Shown in pieces: positions 18,407 to 27,167 of a DNA stretch of 64,000 bases. A model generated the notes under the pieces. It did no database searches and was not told where the DNA came from. It saw only the letters and a program-made list of their open reading frames with translations. The stretch covers positions 1,674,001 through 1,738,000 of the forward strand of contig NZ_JAFJMJ010000001.1 in the NCBI RefSeq assembly GCF_017309385.1. The letters run 5' to 3'. The stretch's first letter is position 1. Each line of letters starts with the position of its first letter. A program made the position numbers and the translations under genes. Source of the DNA: Amycolatopsis sp. 195334CR (GTDB taxonomy: Bacteria > Actinomycetota > Actinomycetes > Mycobacteriales > Pseudonocardiaceae).

Positions 18407-18451
18407 GTTCCGCTCCCCGCACCGCCACGCAAGCCGCCTTCGAAATACTCC

Positions 18452-18976
18452 CTAGTTGCTGTTGCCGCGCTTCCAGCCGAGGTAGTTGCCGAAGTAGTGC
18501 TGCTTGGCGTGCCCGATCTTGCCGTTCACGCTGGTCGCCCACACTCCACCATTGCCGTCCGCCAGGCCCACGTGTCCATACTGCGAGATGTTCCAGAAGA
18601 CGAAGGCGCCGCGCGGCGGGGTGCCGGTGTGGTGCCGGGCACCGTCGGAGGAGCGCCAGTGGGCGATCGCGCTCGCGTGGTGGGTCTTCCGGTTCCAGGC
18701 CAGTCGCACGGCGCGCTCGCAGTACCCCTGGTAGGCGGTGCTGCCGTTGCGGGCCTTGAACCAGTTGATCGCGCCGTTCGCGGTCTGCGCGGCGTCGAAC
18801 CCGGTGTCCTCCTCCGGGCCGAGCAGCGCGGTCGGGTCGGCGATGTCGGCCGCGGTGATCTCGCTGTACAGGTCCACCGGCGCCGGCTCGGCCGACGCCG
18901 TCACCGCGGTCGTGCTCCCGGCGAACACCAGCGCCGCGGCCACCACGACCGCCCGGCCCAACTTGGTGAGCTGCAT
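18452..18976 (-). CDS. Secreted CHAP/NlpC-like protein, putative Cys-His hydrolase
   Basis: A 174-residue exported protein with a signal peptide (hydrophobic core VVVAAALVFAGSTTAV, cleavage near AEPAP at about 29-30). The mature part has a single Cys in YCERAVRLAW and a His in ISQYGHVGLADGNGG, separated by GAFVFWN; this Cys...GH order resembles CHAP and NlpC/P60 amidase folds, which cut peptidoglycan peptides. Similarity is only at motif level, so activity is uncertain. It lies alone between two intergenic regions. Confidence 0.75.
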   Translation of the reverse strand: MQLTKLGRAVVVAAALVFAGSTTAVTASAEPAPVDLYSEITAADIADPTALLGPEEDTGFDAAQTANGAINWFKARNGSTAYQGYCERAVRLAWNRKTHHASAIAHWRSSDGARHHTGTPPRGAFVFWNISQYGHVGLADGNGGVWATSVNGKIGHAKQHYFGNYLGWKRGNSN

Positions 18977-19032
18977 GTTTCCTCCCAGTTCTCGACTTCG
19001 GGAGGAGCGTGCAGCGGACCGCTACGCGTTCG

Positions 19033-20385
19033 CTAAGCGCGCCGGTCCAGCACCCGGAAACCGGCGAACCGGCGCCGCGGCAGGGTGACCCCGCCCCGGC
19101 GCACCAGGATCACCGCGCACACCAGCGCGGCCAGCGCCGAGATCGCCCCACCGATGACGAACGGCGAGCGCCCGCCGAAGGCCTCGGCCATCCAGCCGGT
19201 CATCGGCGCGCCGATCGGGTTGCCGCCGACCAGCACCAGCACGTACAGCCCCATCACGCGCCCGCGCATCTGCGGGCTGACCGCGGTCTGCACCAGCGCG
19301 TTCGCCGTGTTCAGGAAGGTGATGGTGGCGTACCCGAGCGGGATCAGCGCGATGCCGAAGGCGAGATAGGTCGGCATGTACCCGGTGGCCACCTCGAGTA
19401 GGCCGAGCGCCAGCGCGGACAGCAGCAGCACCCGCACGCGCGGGCGCCCCCGTGAGCCCCGCCGGGCCGACATCAGCGCGCCGGTGAAGGTGCCGACGGC
19501 GAGCAGCGTGGACAGCAGGCCGTACCCGTCGGCCTCGGTGCCGAACACGTTGGCCGCCACGATCGCCAGCGAGGTGAAGAAGGTGATGCCGAACGTACTG
19601 ACGAAGAACACCAGCACCATCACGGTCATCAGGTCGGCGCGCCGCCGCACGTAGCTCAGGCCCTCGCGCAGCTGCCCCTTCGCGCGTTCCACCCTCGGCC
19701 CGCGGAACAGCTTGTCCGGGTTCATCAGCAGCAACCCGGCCAGCACCGCCAGCGTGCTCACCGCGTTCGCCAGGAACAGCCAGCCGGTGCCCACCCAGAC
19801 GATCACGAACCCGGCGATCGCCGGGCCGACGATCCGCGCCATGTTGAAGATCGTGGAGTTCAGCGCGACCGCGTTCGCCACCTGCTCGCGGCCGACCATC
19901 TCGGCCACGAACGACTGCCTGGTCGGCACCTCCATCGCGGCCACACAACCGAGCACGAAGCACAGCACGAACACGTGCCACATCTCGACCACGCCGGTGA
20001 TGTCGAGCAGCCCGAGCACCAGCGCCTGCGTGCCAGCCACCACCTGCAGGCCGATCAGCAGCTTGCGCTTGTCCGCGCGGTCGGCCAGCACACCCGCCCA
20101 CAGCGAGAGGAACAGGATCGGGGTGAACTGCAGGCCGACCGCGATGCCCAGGGCCACCGGGTCGTTGCCGCTGAGGGTGAACACCAGCCAGTCCTGCGCG
20201 ATGCGCTGCATCCAGGTGCCGATGTTGGAGATCACCTGGCCGCTGAAGAACAGCCGGTAGTTGCGCACCTTCAGCGAGCTGAACGTGCCCGCCTTGCGTG
20301 GTCTCGTCGCGGGACCGGGTACCGGTTCCCGGGTAGCTGTCGTCGTGGGAGTGGACTCGGCTTCGCTACCCAGGTTTCTCGGCAC
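19033..20385 (-). CDS. MFS transporter, putative drug efflux (Bcr/TetV-like)
   Basis: A 450-residue permease. An N-terminal 40-residue Thr/Pro-rich stretch precedes about twelve transmembrane helices; the first is SGQVISNIGTWMQRIAQDWL, typical of the enterobactin exporter/EntS-type MFS group (DHA3). The loop motif GVLADRADKRKLLIG is present. The GTG start lies five bases after the marR stop, so the two genes form an operon. A frame running further upstream is a shadow of marR. Likely function is efflux of a toxic compound or siderophore. Confidence 0.87.
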   Translation of the reverse strand: MPRNLGSEAESTPTTTATREPVPGPATRPRKAGTFSSLKVRNYRLFFSGQVISNIGTWMQRIAQDWLVFTLSGNDPVALGIAVGLQFTPILFLSLWAGVLADRADKRKLLIGLQVVAGTQALVLGLLDITGVVEMWHVFVLCFVLGCVAAMEVPTRQSFVAEMVGREQVANAVALNSTIFNMARIVGPAIAGFVIVWVGTGWLFLANAVSTLAVLAGLLLMNPDKLFRGPRVERAKGQLREGLSYVRRRADLMTVMVLVFFVSTFGITFFTSLAIVAANVFGTEADGYGLLSTLLAVGTFTGALMSARRGSRGRPRVRVLLLSALALGLLEVATGYMPTYLAFGIALIPLGYATITFLNTANALVQTAVSPQMRGRVMGLYVLVLVGGNPIGAPMTGWMAEAFGGRSPFVIGGAISALAALVCAVILVRRGGVTLPRRRFAGFRVLDRRA

Positions 20386-20390
20386 CGCTG

Positions 20391-20822
20391 TTAGTTCCCC
20401 GCCATCCTGTCGATGATCTCGGCGGCTCGGGAGAGCACTTCGCGCTCCTCGCCGCTCAACTCCGCCAACTGCGCGTCCAGCCAGGCCTCCCGCACGGAGA
20501 TGGTCTGCCGGATGTGCGCCAGCCCGGTTTCCGACAACTCCACGATGGCCTGCCTGCCATCGGTGGGGTGCGGCCGCCGTTCGACGTACCCCTGCTCCTC
20601 CAGCGCCGCGATCACCCTGGTCATCGACGGGGGCTGCACGCCCTCCTTGGCCGCCAGCTGCCCCGGGGTCAGTGCCCCGCACTTGTGCAGCGTGGACAGC
20701 GCCGAGATCTGGGTGAGCGAGATGGTCTCGGTCGCGCTCTGCGCCCGCAGCCGCCGGTTCAACCGGACGACGGACAGGCGCAGCCTGCTCGCGAGCGAGC
20801 GGTCCTGCGCACTGTCGGGCAT
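20391..20822 (-). CDS. MarR-family transcriptional regulator
   Basis: A 143-residue winged-helix repressor: helices around LTQISALSTLHKCGALTPGQ, recognition helix VQPPSMTRVIAALEEQGYV and the wing RRPHPTDGRQAIVEL. The ATG at 20822 is six bases after TATGCT, so the transcript is probably leaderless; longer in-frame starts lack support. It is co-transcribed with the MFS gene and probably represses that unit. It corresponds to Rv0880 in the syntenic mycobacterial block. Confidence 0.92.
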   Translation of the reverse strand: MPDSAQDRSLASRLRLSVVRLNRRLRAQSATETISLTQISALSTLHKCGALTPGQLAAKEGVQPPSMTRVIAALEEQGYVERRPHPTDGRQAIVELSETGLAHIRQTISVREAWLDAQLAELSGEEREVLSRAAEIIDRMAGN

Positions 20823-20869
20823 ATAGTTAGCATACCTCACGATCGCAAGGTGGCGGTGCTCAGCCCAGC

Positions 20870-22312
20870 TCAGGCCAGCGCGGACCGGATCGGCCCGATC
20901 GCGAAGTAGATCACGAAGGCCACCGCGACCACCCACATCAGCGGGTGCACCCGGCGCGCCTTGCCGGTGGCCAGCTGGATCAGCACGTAGCTGACGAAGC
21001 CGGCGCCGATGCCGTTGGCGATCGAGTAGGTGAACGGCATCACCACGATGGTGAGGAACGCGGGCAGCGCGATGGAGAAGTCGCTGAAGTCGATCTCGGT
21101 GATCTGCCGGATCATCAGCGCGCCGACGATCACCAGCGCGGGCGCGGCCGCCTCGACCGGCACCACCTCGTACAGCGGGGTGAGGAACATGGCGGCCAGG
21201 AACAGCAGCCCGGTGACCACGTTCGCCAGCCCGGTCCGCGCGCCCTCGGCGATGCCGGAGGCCGACTCCACGAAGACGGTGTTGGAGCTGGACGAGGCCG
21301 CTCCCCCGGCCACCGCCGCCGCGCTGTCGACGAAGAGGGCCTTGCCGACACCCGGCAGCTTGCCGTCCTTGTCGATCAGGCCGGCTTCCTTGCCCAGCCC
21401 GGTCATCGTGCCGATGGTGTCGAAGAAGTCGGTCAGCACCAGGGTGAACACCAGCAGCGCGGCGGTGATCGCCGGGATCTGCACCCAGGCGTCGAAGTTG
21501 AACTCGCCGAGCAGCGACAGGTCCGGCACGCCGAGCACGTGGTCCGGCAGGCCCGGGTAACCGAGGTTCCAGCCACGCGGGTTGGTGCCCTGCGACGGGC
21601 CCGCGCCGACGACGGCCTCCAGCGCGATCGAGACCACGGTCGCGGTCAGCACGCCGATCAGGATCGCGCCGCGCACCTTCTTCGCCACCAGGATGCCGGT
21701 GAGCACCAGGCCGAACACAAAAACGGCGGTGGGCCAGGAGGCGATCGAGCCGTCGATGCCGAGGCCGACCGGCACGGTGGTCTTCGCCGCGTCCGGCACC
21801 CGGCGCACGAAACCGGCGTCGACCAGGCCGATCAGGCAGATGAACAGGCCGATGCCGACGGCGATGGCCGCCTTGAGCGCGGCGGGCACCGCGTTGAACA
21901 CCATCGTGCGCACGCCGGTGACCACCAGCAGCAGCACCACCAGGCCGTTGACCACCACCAGGCCCATCGCGGCCGGCCAGCTCATCTGCGGTGCGATGGT
22001 GACCGCGACCAGCGAGTTCACCCCGAGGCCGGTGGCGATGGCGAACGGGTAGTTGGCGACCAGGCCGAACAGGATGGTCATCACCCCGGCCACCAGCGCG
22101 GTCACCGCGGCGACCTGGCCGACCGGGAGGATGTTGCCGAAGGCGTCCTTGTGCGCGCCGGCGTCGTCGGCGGAGAAGCTGCCGAGGATCAGCGGGTTGA
22201 GCACCACGATGTAGGCCATCGTGACGAAGGTGACGATCCCGCCGCGGACCTCACGGCCGGGCGTGGAACCGCGTTCGCTGATCTTGAAGAAGCCATCGAT
22301 CTTCTGCTTCAT
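20870..22312 (-). CDS. NCS2 purine permease, AzgA type
   Basis: A 480-residue membrane transporter of the adenine/guanine/hypoxanthine (AzgA) branch of NCS2. It begins with the amphipathic segment typical of the group (IDGFFKISERGS then EVRGGIVTFVTMAYIVVLNP) and has the motif GALMIRQITEIDFSDFSIALP and about twelve helices. A proton-coupled uptake function for purines is expected. The start is the ATG at 22312; the frame continues upstream without homology. It precedes marR but the 47-base gap and a likely leaderless marR promoter suggest separate units. Confidence 0.9.
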   Translation of the reverse strand: MKQKIDGFFKISERGSTPGREVRGGIVTFVTMAYIVVLNPLILGSFSADDAGAHKDAFGNILPVGQVAAVTALVAGVMTILFGLVANYPFAIATGLGVNSLVAVTIAPQMSWPAAMGLVVVNGLVVLLLVVTGVRTMVFNAVPAALKAAIAVGIGLFICLIGLVDAGFVRRVPDAAKTTVPVGLGIDGSIASWPTAVFVFGLVLTGILVAKKVRGAILIGVLTATVVSIALEAVVGAGPSQGTNPRGWNLGYPGLPDHVLGVPDLSLLGEFNFDAWVQIPAITAALLVFTLVLTDFFDTIGTMTGLGKEAGLIDKDGKLPGVGKALFVDSAAAVAGGAASSSSNTVFVESASGIAEGARTGLANVVTGLLFLAAMFLTPLYEVVPVEAAAPALVIVGALMIRQITEIDFSDFSIALPAFLTIVVMPFTYSIANGIGAGFVSYVLIQLATGKARRVHPLMWVVAVAFVIYFAIGPIRSALA

Positions 22313-22364
22313 CCTGGGGATTCCTGCCTCCGCTGTGATGCCGACGCGGGGTACCCTGCCTGAC

Positions 22365-22652
22365 GTGGCCGAATCGATCAATTCCGGGGCGGTAAAGAGC
22401 AAGTTTCAGCACACTCCGGAGCTCCCGGAGCGCTGGATCGCGCTCTGGCCGGTGGTGGTCGCCGGCACCGGGCTGTGGGCGCTGGCGTTCCTCGTGCTGC
22501 TGGTGCTCAAGCTGATCAACGGCAGCGGTTCGGACGTGTGGCTGTGGACCTGCGTGGCCGGCGTCGGGCTGGGGTTCATCGGCCTCGGCATCATGACCTG
22601 GCAGCGAGCCGCCTTCCGGCGCGGCTCGAAGTCCGCCCAGCGCGGCGCCTAA
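22365..22652 (+). CDS. DUF2530 small membrane protein (Rv0879c-like)
   Basis: A 95-residue protein with two transmembrane helices (WPVVVAGTGLWALAFLVLLV and DVWLWTCVAGVGLGFIGLGI) joined by a short loop, and a basic C-terminus (RRGSKSAQRGA). Size, helix pair and position near MarR match DUF2530. Function unknown. GTG start is seven bases after TACCCT, pointing to a leaderless mRNA. Divergent from the NCS2 gene. Confidence 0.8.
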   Translation: MAESINSGAVKSKFQHTPELPERWIALWPVVVAGTGLWALAFLVLLVLKLINGSGSDVWLWTCVAGVGLGFIGLGIMTWQRAAFRRGSKSAQRGA

Positions 22653-22715
22653 CCGCCCGGCTAGACGCCCGCGGCGCCCGACCACCCGGCTCGACGCCCG
22701 ACCGCCCGGCTCGAC

Positions 22716-22768
22716 GCAGTGAATGTGGCTTTCACTTCGGATTCCGCTGTGAAAGCCACATTCACTGC
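22716..22768. repeat. Palindromic repeat, class I, copy 3
   Basis: A 53-bp palindrome with 20-base arms (GCAGTGAATGTGGCTTTCAC and complement) around TTCGGATTCCGCT. It lies between the convergent ends of the DUF2530 gene and the sacsin-like gene, 11 bases from the latter stop. Confidence 0.95.
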
Positions 22769-22779
22769 ACGGCGGCGGC

Positions 22780-25542
22780 TCAGGCGTGCAGGCTTTCGGC
22801 GGTGGGTTCGTCCAGGAACGCGGTGATGGTGTGCCGGTCGTCCCAGCGGTCCATCGCCCAGGCGAGCGCCCGCGCCAGGCCCTCCGAGGTGTCGGCGGCG
22901 TGCAGATCCCCATCCGACCACCACGGCACCGCGACCGAGGTGCCGTCGTACGCGACCGTCAGCTCCTCGTGGATGTACACCCCGCCGTCGGGCAGCTCCA
23001 GCCCGAGCAGGTCGGCGACCACCACGACCGCGGCCAGTTCGCGCCACGGGATCAGCTCGCCCTCGCTGTCCACCCGCACGTCGGCCACGCGCTCCGCGGC
23101 GAGCGGCAGGTCCAGCAGTTCGGCCAGCCTCGCCGCGCGTTCGGCCCCCGGTAGCGCGGCGACCACGCGCGAAGCGGGCAGCACCCCCAGCGGCCACGGC
23201 GTATCCAGCACCACCGCGTCCTCGGCGTCGCACACCGAACCGTCCAGTGCGCGCACCCGCGAAGGCACGTAATCGTCAGCGAACTCGGCGTCCGCGAGCA
23301 CGGTGTGCGCCCGCGCCGCGAGCCCCGGCGAGACCTCGCGCGCGTCGTCCGCGAGCCGGTCCATCAGCTCGGCCACGTCGTCGGCGTCGGTGAGCGCCAA
23401 CGTGGTGCGCACGCCGGCGGCGATCAGCACCTCGTCGGTCAGACCGACGTCCGGCACCGGGTCGTACAGCCCGGCCAGCGTGGTCGCGCCCGGCATCCGC
23501 CACTCCGCGGGCGCGCGCCCGGCGAGTTCGGCGTGCACGGCGAGCCACCGCGCGGTCCGGCTGGTCGGCTCGGACAGCACGCGCCAGGTGTTCGGCCGCG
23601 CGGCGAGCAGGCGCAGCGCGTCGGGCCAGCGATCGTCGGCGACCAGGTCGAGGTCGCGGACTTCCGGCTCGTCCTCGTCTTCCTGGAGCACGAACGTGTC
23701 CAGCACCCCGGCACCGGCGAGCACATCGGCGGGCCAGTCCTCGGCGAAGTCGGCGTCGAGCACGTCCAGCGGGGCGTCCTCGCCGAGCGCGTCCGGGTCG
23801 AAGATCTTCAGCAACGGCGAGGTCGGCAGCACGAGTTCGTCGGCCCGCCGCCAGCCGCGTTCGGTCGGCAGCACGAGCGAACCCAGCCAGTCGACCGGCG
23901 CTTCGTAGGCCAGCCGCAGCACGGCCCCGGCCAGCGGGACCACGTCCGAACCCTCGGCCCCGCGCTCGACGGCCTCCCGCAGCGCGGGCGACTCCAGCAG
24001 GTCGCGTGCCTCGGCCTGCTTGGCGCCGAGGCGTTCCAGCAGCGGGTGCGCGGCCTCGGGGTGGACCAGGCGCAGCCCGCCGATCCCGGCCTCGGCGAGC
24101 AGTTCGAGCAGGTCGTCGGCGGCCCCGAAGAGCAGCGAACCCCGCGGCCCCGGCAACGTCCGGCCGTCGACCAGCGGCACCGGCAGCCCGCCGAGTTCGT
24201 CGGCGGAGACCGAATGCGCCTCCAGCAACGGCAGGAGCTGGTCGTACAGATCGCGCCACCAGGCCGGATCACGCGCGATGCCGGTGATCTGCTCGATCAC
24301 CTGCGCGATGCTGATCGGCTCGACGCCGACCGGCGCGAGATCGCGCTGCACCCGCGGCCCGGACAGCGAGATCAGCCCGGGGATCGCCTCGGCCAGCAGC
24401 TTGACCAGCTTCGGCGACTCGGCGGTGAGCACCCTGCCGCGGCCGCCGGTCAGGTCGTCGCCCTCGGCGGCGGGCAGCCAGGCGTCCGCCCGCAGCCGCT
24501 CGGTGATCAGCTCGCGGAGTGTGGTGTCCACTTCGGACAGCGGGAAGGTGGCGGCGGGCACCAGCGCCGGGCGGTACTCCGCGTGCAGCTTCCGCACCAG
24601 GCCCGGGTACGCGGCGGCCGCGGCCTCGAGCGCGGCCCGCACCCCCGGCCCCGGCATGACCCGGCGGCGCGACGGTTCGATCGGGATGGCCGCGATCAGC
24701 CGGGCGGGCAGGGAAAGGCGTTCGTCGGTGGGCGTCGGCGCGTGCAACACGCTCGACTCCAGCCGGATCGGCTCGCCCGAGGCGAGCACCCGCACCGCCC
24801 ACACGCAGTCGATGTCCAGCGAGCCGTGGCTGAGCCAGCGGCTGGTCTTGCCGTCGGGCGCGGTGATCACCAGCGCCCCGGCCACCTCGGACCGCAGCCA
24901 CACCCGGCCGTCCACGTCCACCCGGTTCAGCCAGGGCAGCGCGAGCAGCAGGTCCTCGGCGGCGGAGTCCAGTTCGGCCAGCAGCCCCGGACCGTCCACA
25001 TCGGACCGCAGCGGCAGCCGGACCTCGGTGTCGAAGCCCGACGGCAACGTGGGTTCGCCGTCCTCGGTCGGCCACGGCAACCGGAGCACCGGCACCTCGC
25101 CGTCCCGTCCTGATTCGGCCCGGGTCCGGGCCGCGGAGAACCGCACCCCGCCGGAGGTCGAGACCACGCGCGGCTCGTCGGTCACCGCGAGCACGGCGGC
25201 GAAGCCGACGCCGAACCGGCCGACCAGGCCCTCGCCCTTCGAGGACGCTCGCAACGAGGCCAGCGAGGCCACCCCGGCCGCGTCCAGCGGCGCACCGGTG
25301 TTCGCCACCCGCAGTTCGCCGTCCACAATGGACACCCGAAGGGTGCCCGGTCTGCCGCCCAGCTTCGCCGCGTCGGCGGCGTTCTGCGCGAGCTCGACGA
25401 ACAGCCGGTCCCGGTACCCGCCGACGCGCAGATCGCGCTCGGTGTTGGTGTCCTCGGTGAACCTCGTCGGCGAATCTCGCCAGGCCGTCAGTACGGGGGT
25501 GCGAATGCTCTCGGTGCCGAAGGGATCACTCGGAAGTGTCAC
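22780..25542 (-). CDS. Sacsin/Hsp90-type GHKL ATPase domain protein
   Basis: A 920-residue cytoplasmic protein with an N-terminal Hsp90-like ATP-binding fold as in sacsin: N-box LFVELAQNAADAAKLGG (about residues 50-66), G1 box VANTGAPLDAAGV (about 79-91) and G2 box GLVGRFGVGFAAVLA (about 105-119). The remaining 700 residues are helical, leucine-rich and very acidic and lack other known motifs. Proteins of this type occur singly in actinomycetes and are called molecular chaperones by similarity only. Its ATG lies inside the end of the DUF3027 gene (17-base overlap), so the two are translated from one mRNA. Confidence 0.85.
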   Translation of the reverse strand: MTLPSDPFGTESIRTPVLTAWRDSPTRFTEDTNTERDLRVGGYRDRLFVELAQNAADAAKLGGRPGTLRVSIVDGELRVANTGAPLDAAGVASLASLRASSKGEGLVGRFGVGFAAVLAVTDEPRVVSTSGGVRFSAARTRAESGRDGEVPVLRLPWPTEDGEPTLPSGFDTEVRLPLRSDVDGPGLLAELDSAAEDLLLALPWLNRVDVDGRVWLRSEVAGALVITAPDGKTSRWLSHGSLDIDCVWAVRVLASGEPIRLESSVLHAPTPTDERLSLPARLIAAIPIEPSRRRVMPGPGVRAALEAAAAAYPGLVRKLHAEYRPALVPAATFPLSEVDTTLRELITERLRADAWLPAAEGDDLTGGRGRVLTAESPKLVKLLAEAIPGLISLSGPRVQRDLAPVGVEPISIAQVIEQITGIARDPAWWRDLYDQLLPLLEAHSVSADELGGLPVPLVDGRTLPGPRGSLLFGAADDLLELLAEAGIGGLRLVHPEAAHPLLERLGAKQAEARDLLESPALREAVERGAEGSDVVPLAGAVLRLAYEAPVDWLGSLVLPTERGWRRADELVLPTSPLLKIFDPDALGEDAPLDVLDADFAEDWPADVLAGAGVLDTFVLQEDEDEPEVRDLDLVADDRWPDALRLLAARPNTWRVLSEPTSRTARWLAVHAELAGRAPAEWRMPGATTLAGLYDPVPDVGLTDEVLIAAGVRTTLALTDADDVAELMDRLADDAREVSPGLAARAHTVLADAEFADDYVPSRVRALDGSVCDAEDAVVLDTPWPLGVLPASRVVAALPGAERAARLAELLDLPLAAERVADVRVDSEGELIPWRELAAVVVVADLLGLELPDGGVYIHEELTVAYDGTSVAVPWWSDGDLHAADTSEGLARALAWAMDRWDDRHTITAFLDEPTAESLHA

Positions 25543-26317
25543 TCGCGCGATTCTCTTCCTCTGCCGGAGCGGTGTCCAGCATCGAATCGTCGTAGACCAG
25601 TTCGGCCACCGGGACCGACGAGGTCACCTCGACGCGGACCTCGGAATGCGCCCCGCAGCCGTAGGCCACGTCGACCACGTGCCCGTCGGCGGGCGAGATG
25701 TCGTTGGCGCAGGCCCCGAAGCCCGCCCGCATCGAACCGGCGAGCGGCAGGAAGAAACCGCAGGTACCGCAGGCTCCCGGGGCGCTGCGCGCCATATCCG
25801 AGCGCGGTCCGAACTCGCCGCCGTGCCAGCGCGTGGCGGCCTCCTCGCGGCCGTAGCGGGAGAGCACGTGCACCCGGCCGAGGCCGACCTCGGTGGCCAC
25901 TTCCTCCACGGCGGGGTCGTCGGAAGCCAGGTAACCCGGCGCGAGCCGGAGGTCGTTCTCGTCGGCCGGGAAGATGTCGCCGACGCCCAGATCACCGGCG
26001 CGGACGCGGCGCTCCCACGGGATCCACGACGGCGCGGTGAGCGCCTCGGGACCGGGGCGCAGCACGACCTCGCTCACCGTCACCGGTTCGTCCGTGCCCG
26101 CGGTGGCCACCGTGACCGACCAGCGCCAGCCGCGGTACCCGGGCACGTGGGCCTCGAACAGGTGGGTGATGGACACCGCGTCCTCGCGCTCGACGCCGGC
26201 GTGCGCCCCCACCTGCTCGGCCCCGGCATCCCGCTCGGCGGCCGCTCGAGCCAGCTCGACGGCTTCGACCAGGGACTCCCGCACGGAACCGTCGTCGAAG
26301 GTCAGCAACAGCGTCAT
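25526..26317 (-). CDS. DUF3027 family protein with Cys cluster
   Basis: A 263-residue soluble protein of the actinobacterial DUF3027 family. The N-terminal half contains ELARAAAERDAGAEQVGAH and GYRGWRWSVTVA, the middle APSWIPWERRVRAGDLGVGD, and the C-terminal part a likely zinc site: CGTCGFFLPL and later FGACANDI and YGCGAH. Function unknown. The ATG at 26317 is chosen because the upstream frame covers the divergent gene. It forms an operon with the sacsin-like ATPase, making it a candidate partner. Confidence 0.82.
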   Translation of the reverse strand: MTLLLTFDDGSVRESLVEAVELARAAAERDAGAEQVGAHAGVEREDAVSITHLFEAHVPGYRGWRWSVTVATAGTDEPVTVSEVVLRPGPEALTAPSWIPWERRVRAGDLGVGDIFPADENDLRLAPGYLASDDPAVEEVATEVGLGRVHVLSRYGREEAATRWHGGEFGPRSDMARSAPGACGTCGFFLPLAGSMRAGFGACANDISPADGHVVDVAYGCGAHSEVRVEVTSSVPVAELVYDDSMLDTAPAEEENRASDTSE

Positions 26318-26357
26318 GGGTCCATGATGCCGCACGGCTTCGTGGGAAGCTGGGCAG

Positions 26358-27128
26358 GTGCGTACTCCCGCCGCGTTGCTGCTGACCGCCGTCGCCGGGC
26401 TGACCGGCTGTGCCGCGAACAGCACGGAGAGTCCCGTGAGTCCCGCGGCCGAGGAGCTGCGGGTCCAGGTGCTCGAGACGCTGCCGCACGACCCCGGCTC
26501 GTTCACCCAGGGCCTCGAACTGGACGGCGGCACGCTCTACGAGGGCACCGGGCTGGTCGGGAAGTCGCGGCTGCTGGCCGGGCCGCCCGGGCAGGCGCCG
26601 GTCACCCAGATCCCGCTGCCGTCACCGCTGTTCGGCGAGGGCATCACCACCACCGCCGACTCGGTCTGGCAGCTCACCTGGCAGAACGGCGTGGCCATCG
26701 AGTACGACAAGGCCACGCTGACCGAACGCCGTCGCGTGCCGTACACCGGGGAGGGCTGGGGCATCTGCCAGCAGGACTCCGGGCGGCTGGTGATGAGCGA
26801 CGGGAGCGGGAAGCTCACCTTCCGCGATCCCGTGACCTTCGCCGAAACGGGTTCGGTGTCGGTCGCGCGGGATAAACTCAACGAACTGGAGTGCGTGGGC
26901 GACTCGGTGTACGCGAACGTGTGGCAGACCGACGAGATCCTGCGGATCGGGCCGGACGGCGCGATCACCGGCCGCGTCGACGCCTCCGGACTGCTCAGCG
27001 CGCAGGAGAGGGGGAGCGCGGACGTGCTCAACGGCGTCGCGGCCGTACCGGGTACGGACGAATTCCTGCTCACCGGCAAGCTGTGGCCGAAGATGTTCCG
27101 GGTGAAGTTCGTCCCCGCCACGCCCTGA
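26358..27128 (+). CDS. Glutaminyl-peptide cyclotransferase, lipoprotein
   Basis: A 256-residue glutamine cyclotransferase of the bacterial/plant beta-propeller type, which converts N-terminal Gln of peptides to pyroglutamate. It has a lipobox signal (AVAGLTGC, Cys at about 17) so acts on the outer membrane face. Family motifs: LPHDPGSFTQGLELDGGTLY near the start, GEGWGICQQD in the middle and LNELECVGDSVYANVWQTD followed by NGVAAVPGTDEFLLTGKLWP. GTG start. It stands between divergent DUF3027 and the MFS gene. Confidence 0.92.
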   Translation: MRTPAALLLTAVAGLTGCAANSTESPVSPAAEELRVQVLETLPHDPGSFTQGLELDGGTLYEGTGLVGKSRLLAGPPGQAPVTQIPLPSPLFGEGITTTADSVWQLTWQNGVAIEYDKATLTERRRVPYTGEGWGICQQDSGRLVMSDGSGKLTFRDPVTFAETGSVSVARDKLNELECVGDSVYANVWQTDEILRIGPDGAITGRVDASGLLSAQERGSADVLNGVAAVPGTDEFLLTGKLWPKMFRVKFVPATP

Positions 27129-27167
27129 CCCGGCGGACGACGGCGGTGATCAGGCAGGATTGCAGGT

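Larger units (their letters stand above)
18171..18451. other. Intergenic region between convergent genes, with iron box and inverted repeats
   Basis: Together with the nat stem-loop this makes a 322-base gap between convergent nat and the secreted-protein gene. It contains no convincing gene. It holds a near-consensus iron box (18216-18234), a short hairpin AAGCGGC-GGA-GCCGCTT (18271-18287) and a long inverted repeat (18321-18406). Open frames here are shadows of neighbours. Confidence 0.7.

Noticed and set aside
20822..20870. Iron box between marR and the NCS2 gene (AGGTATGCTAAC)
   Set aside because: Alignment to the 19-bp consensus needs a one-base gap; it is better explained as a -10 element for a leaderless marR.
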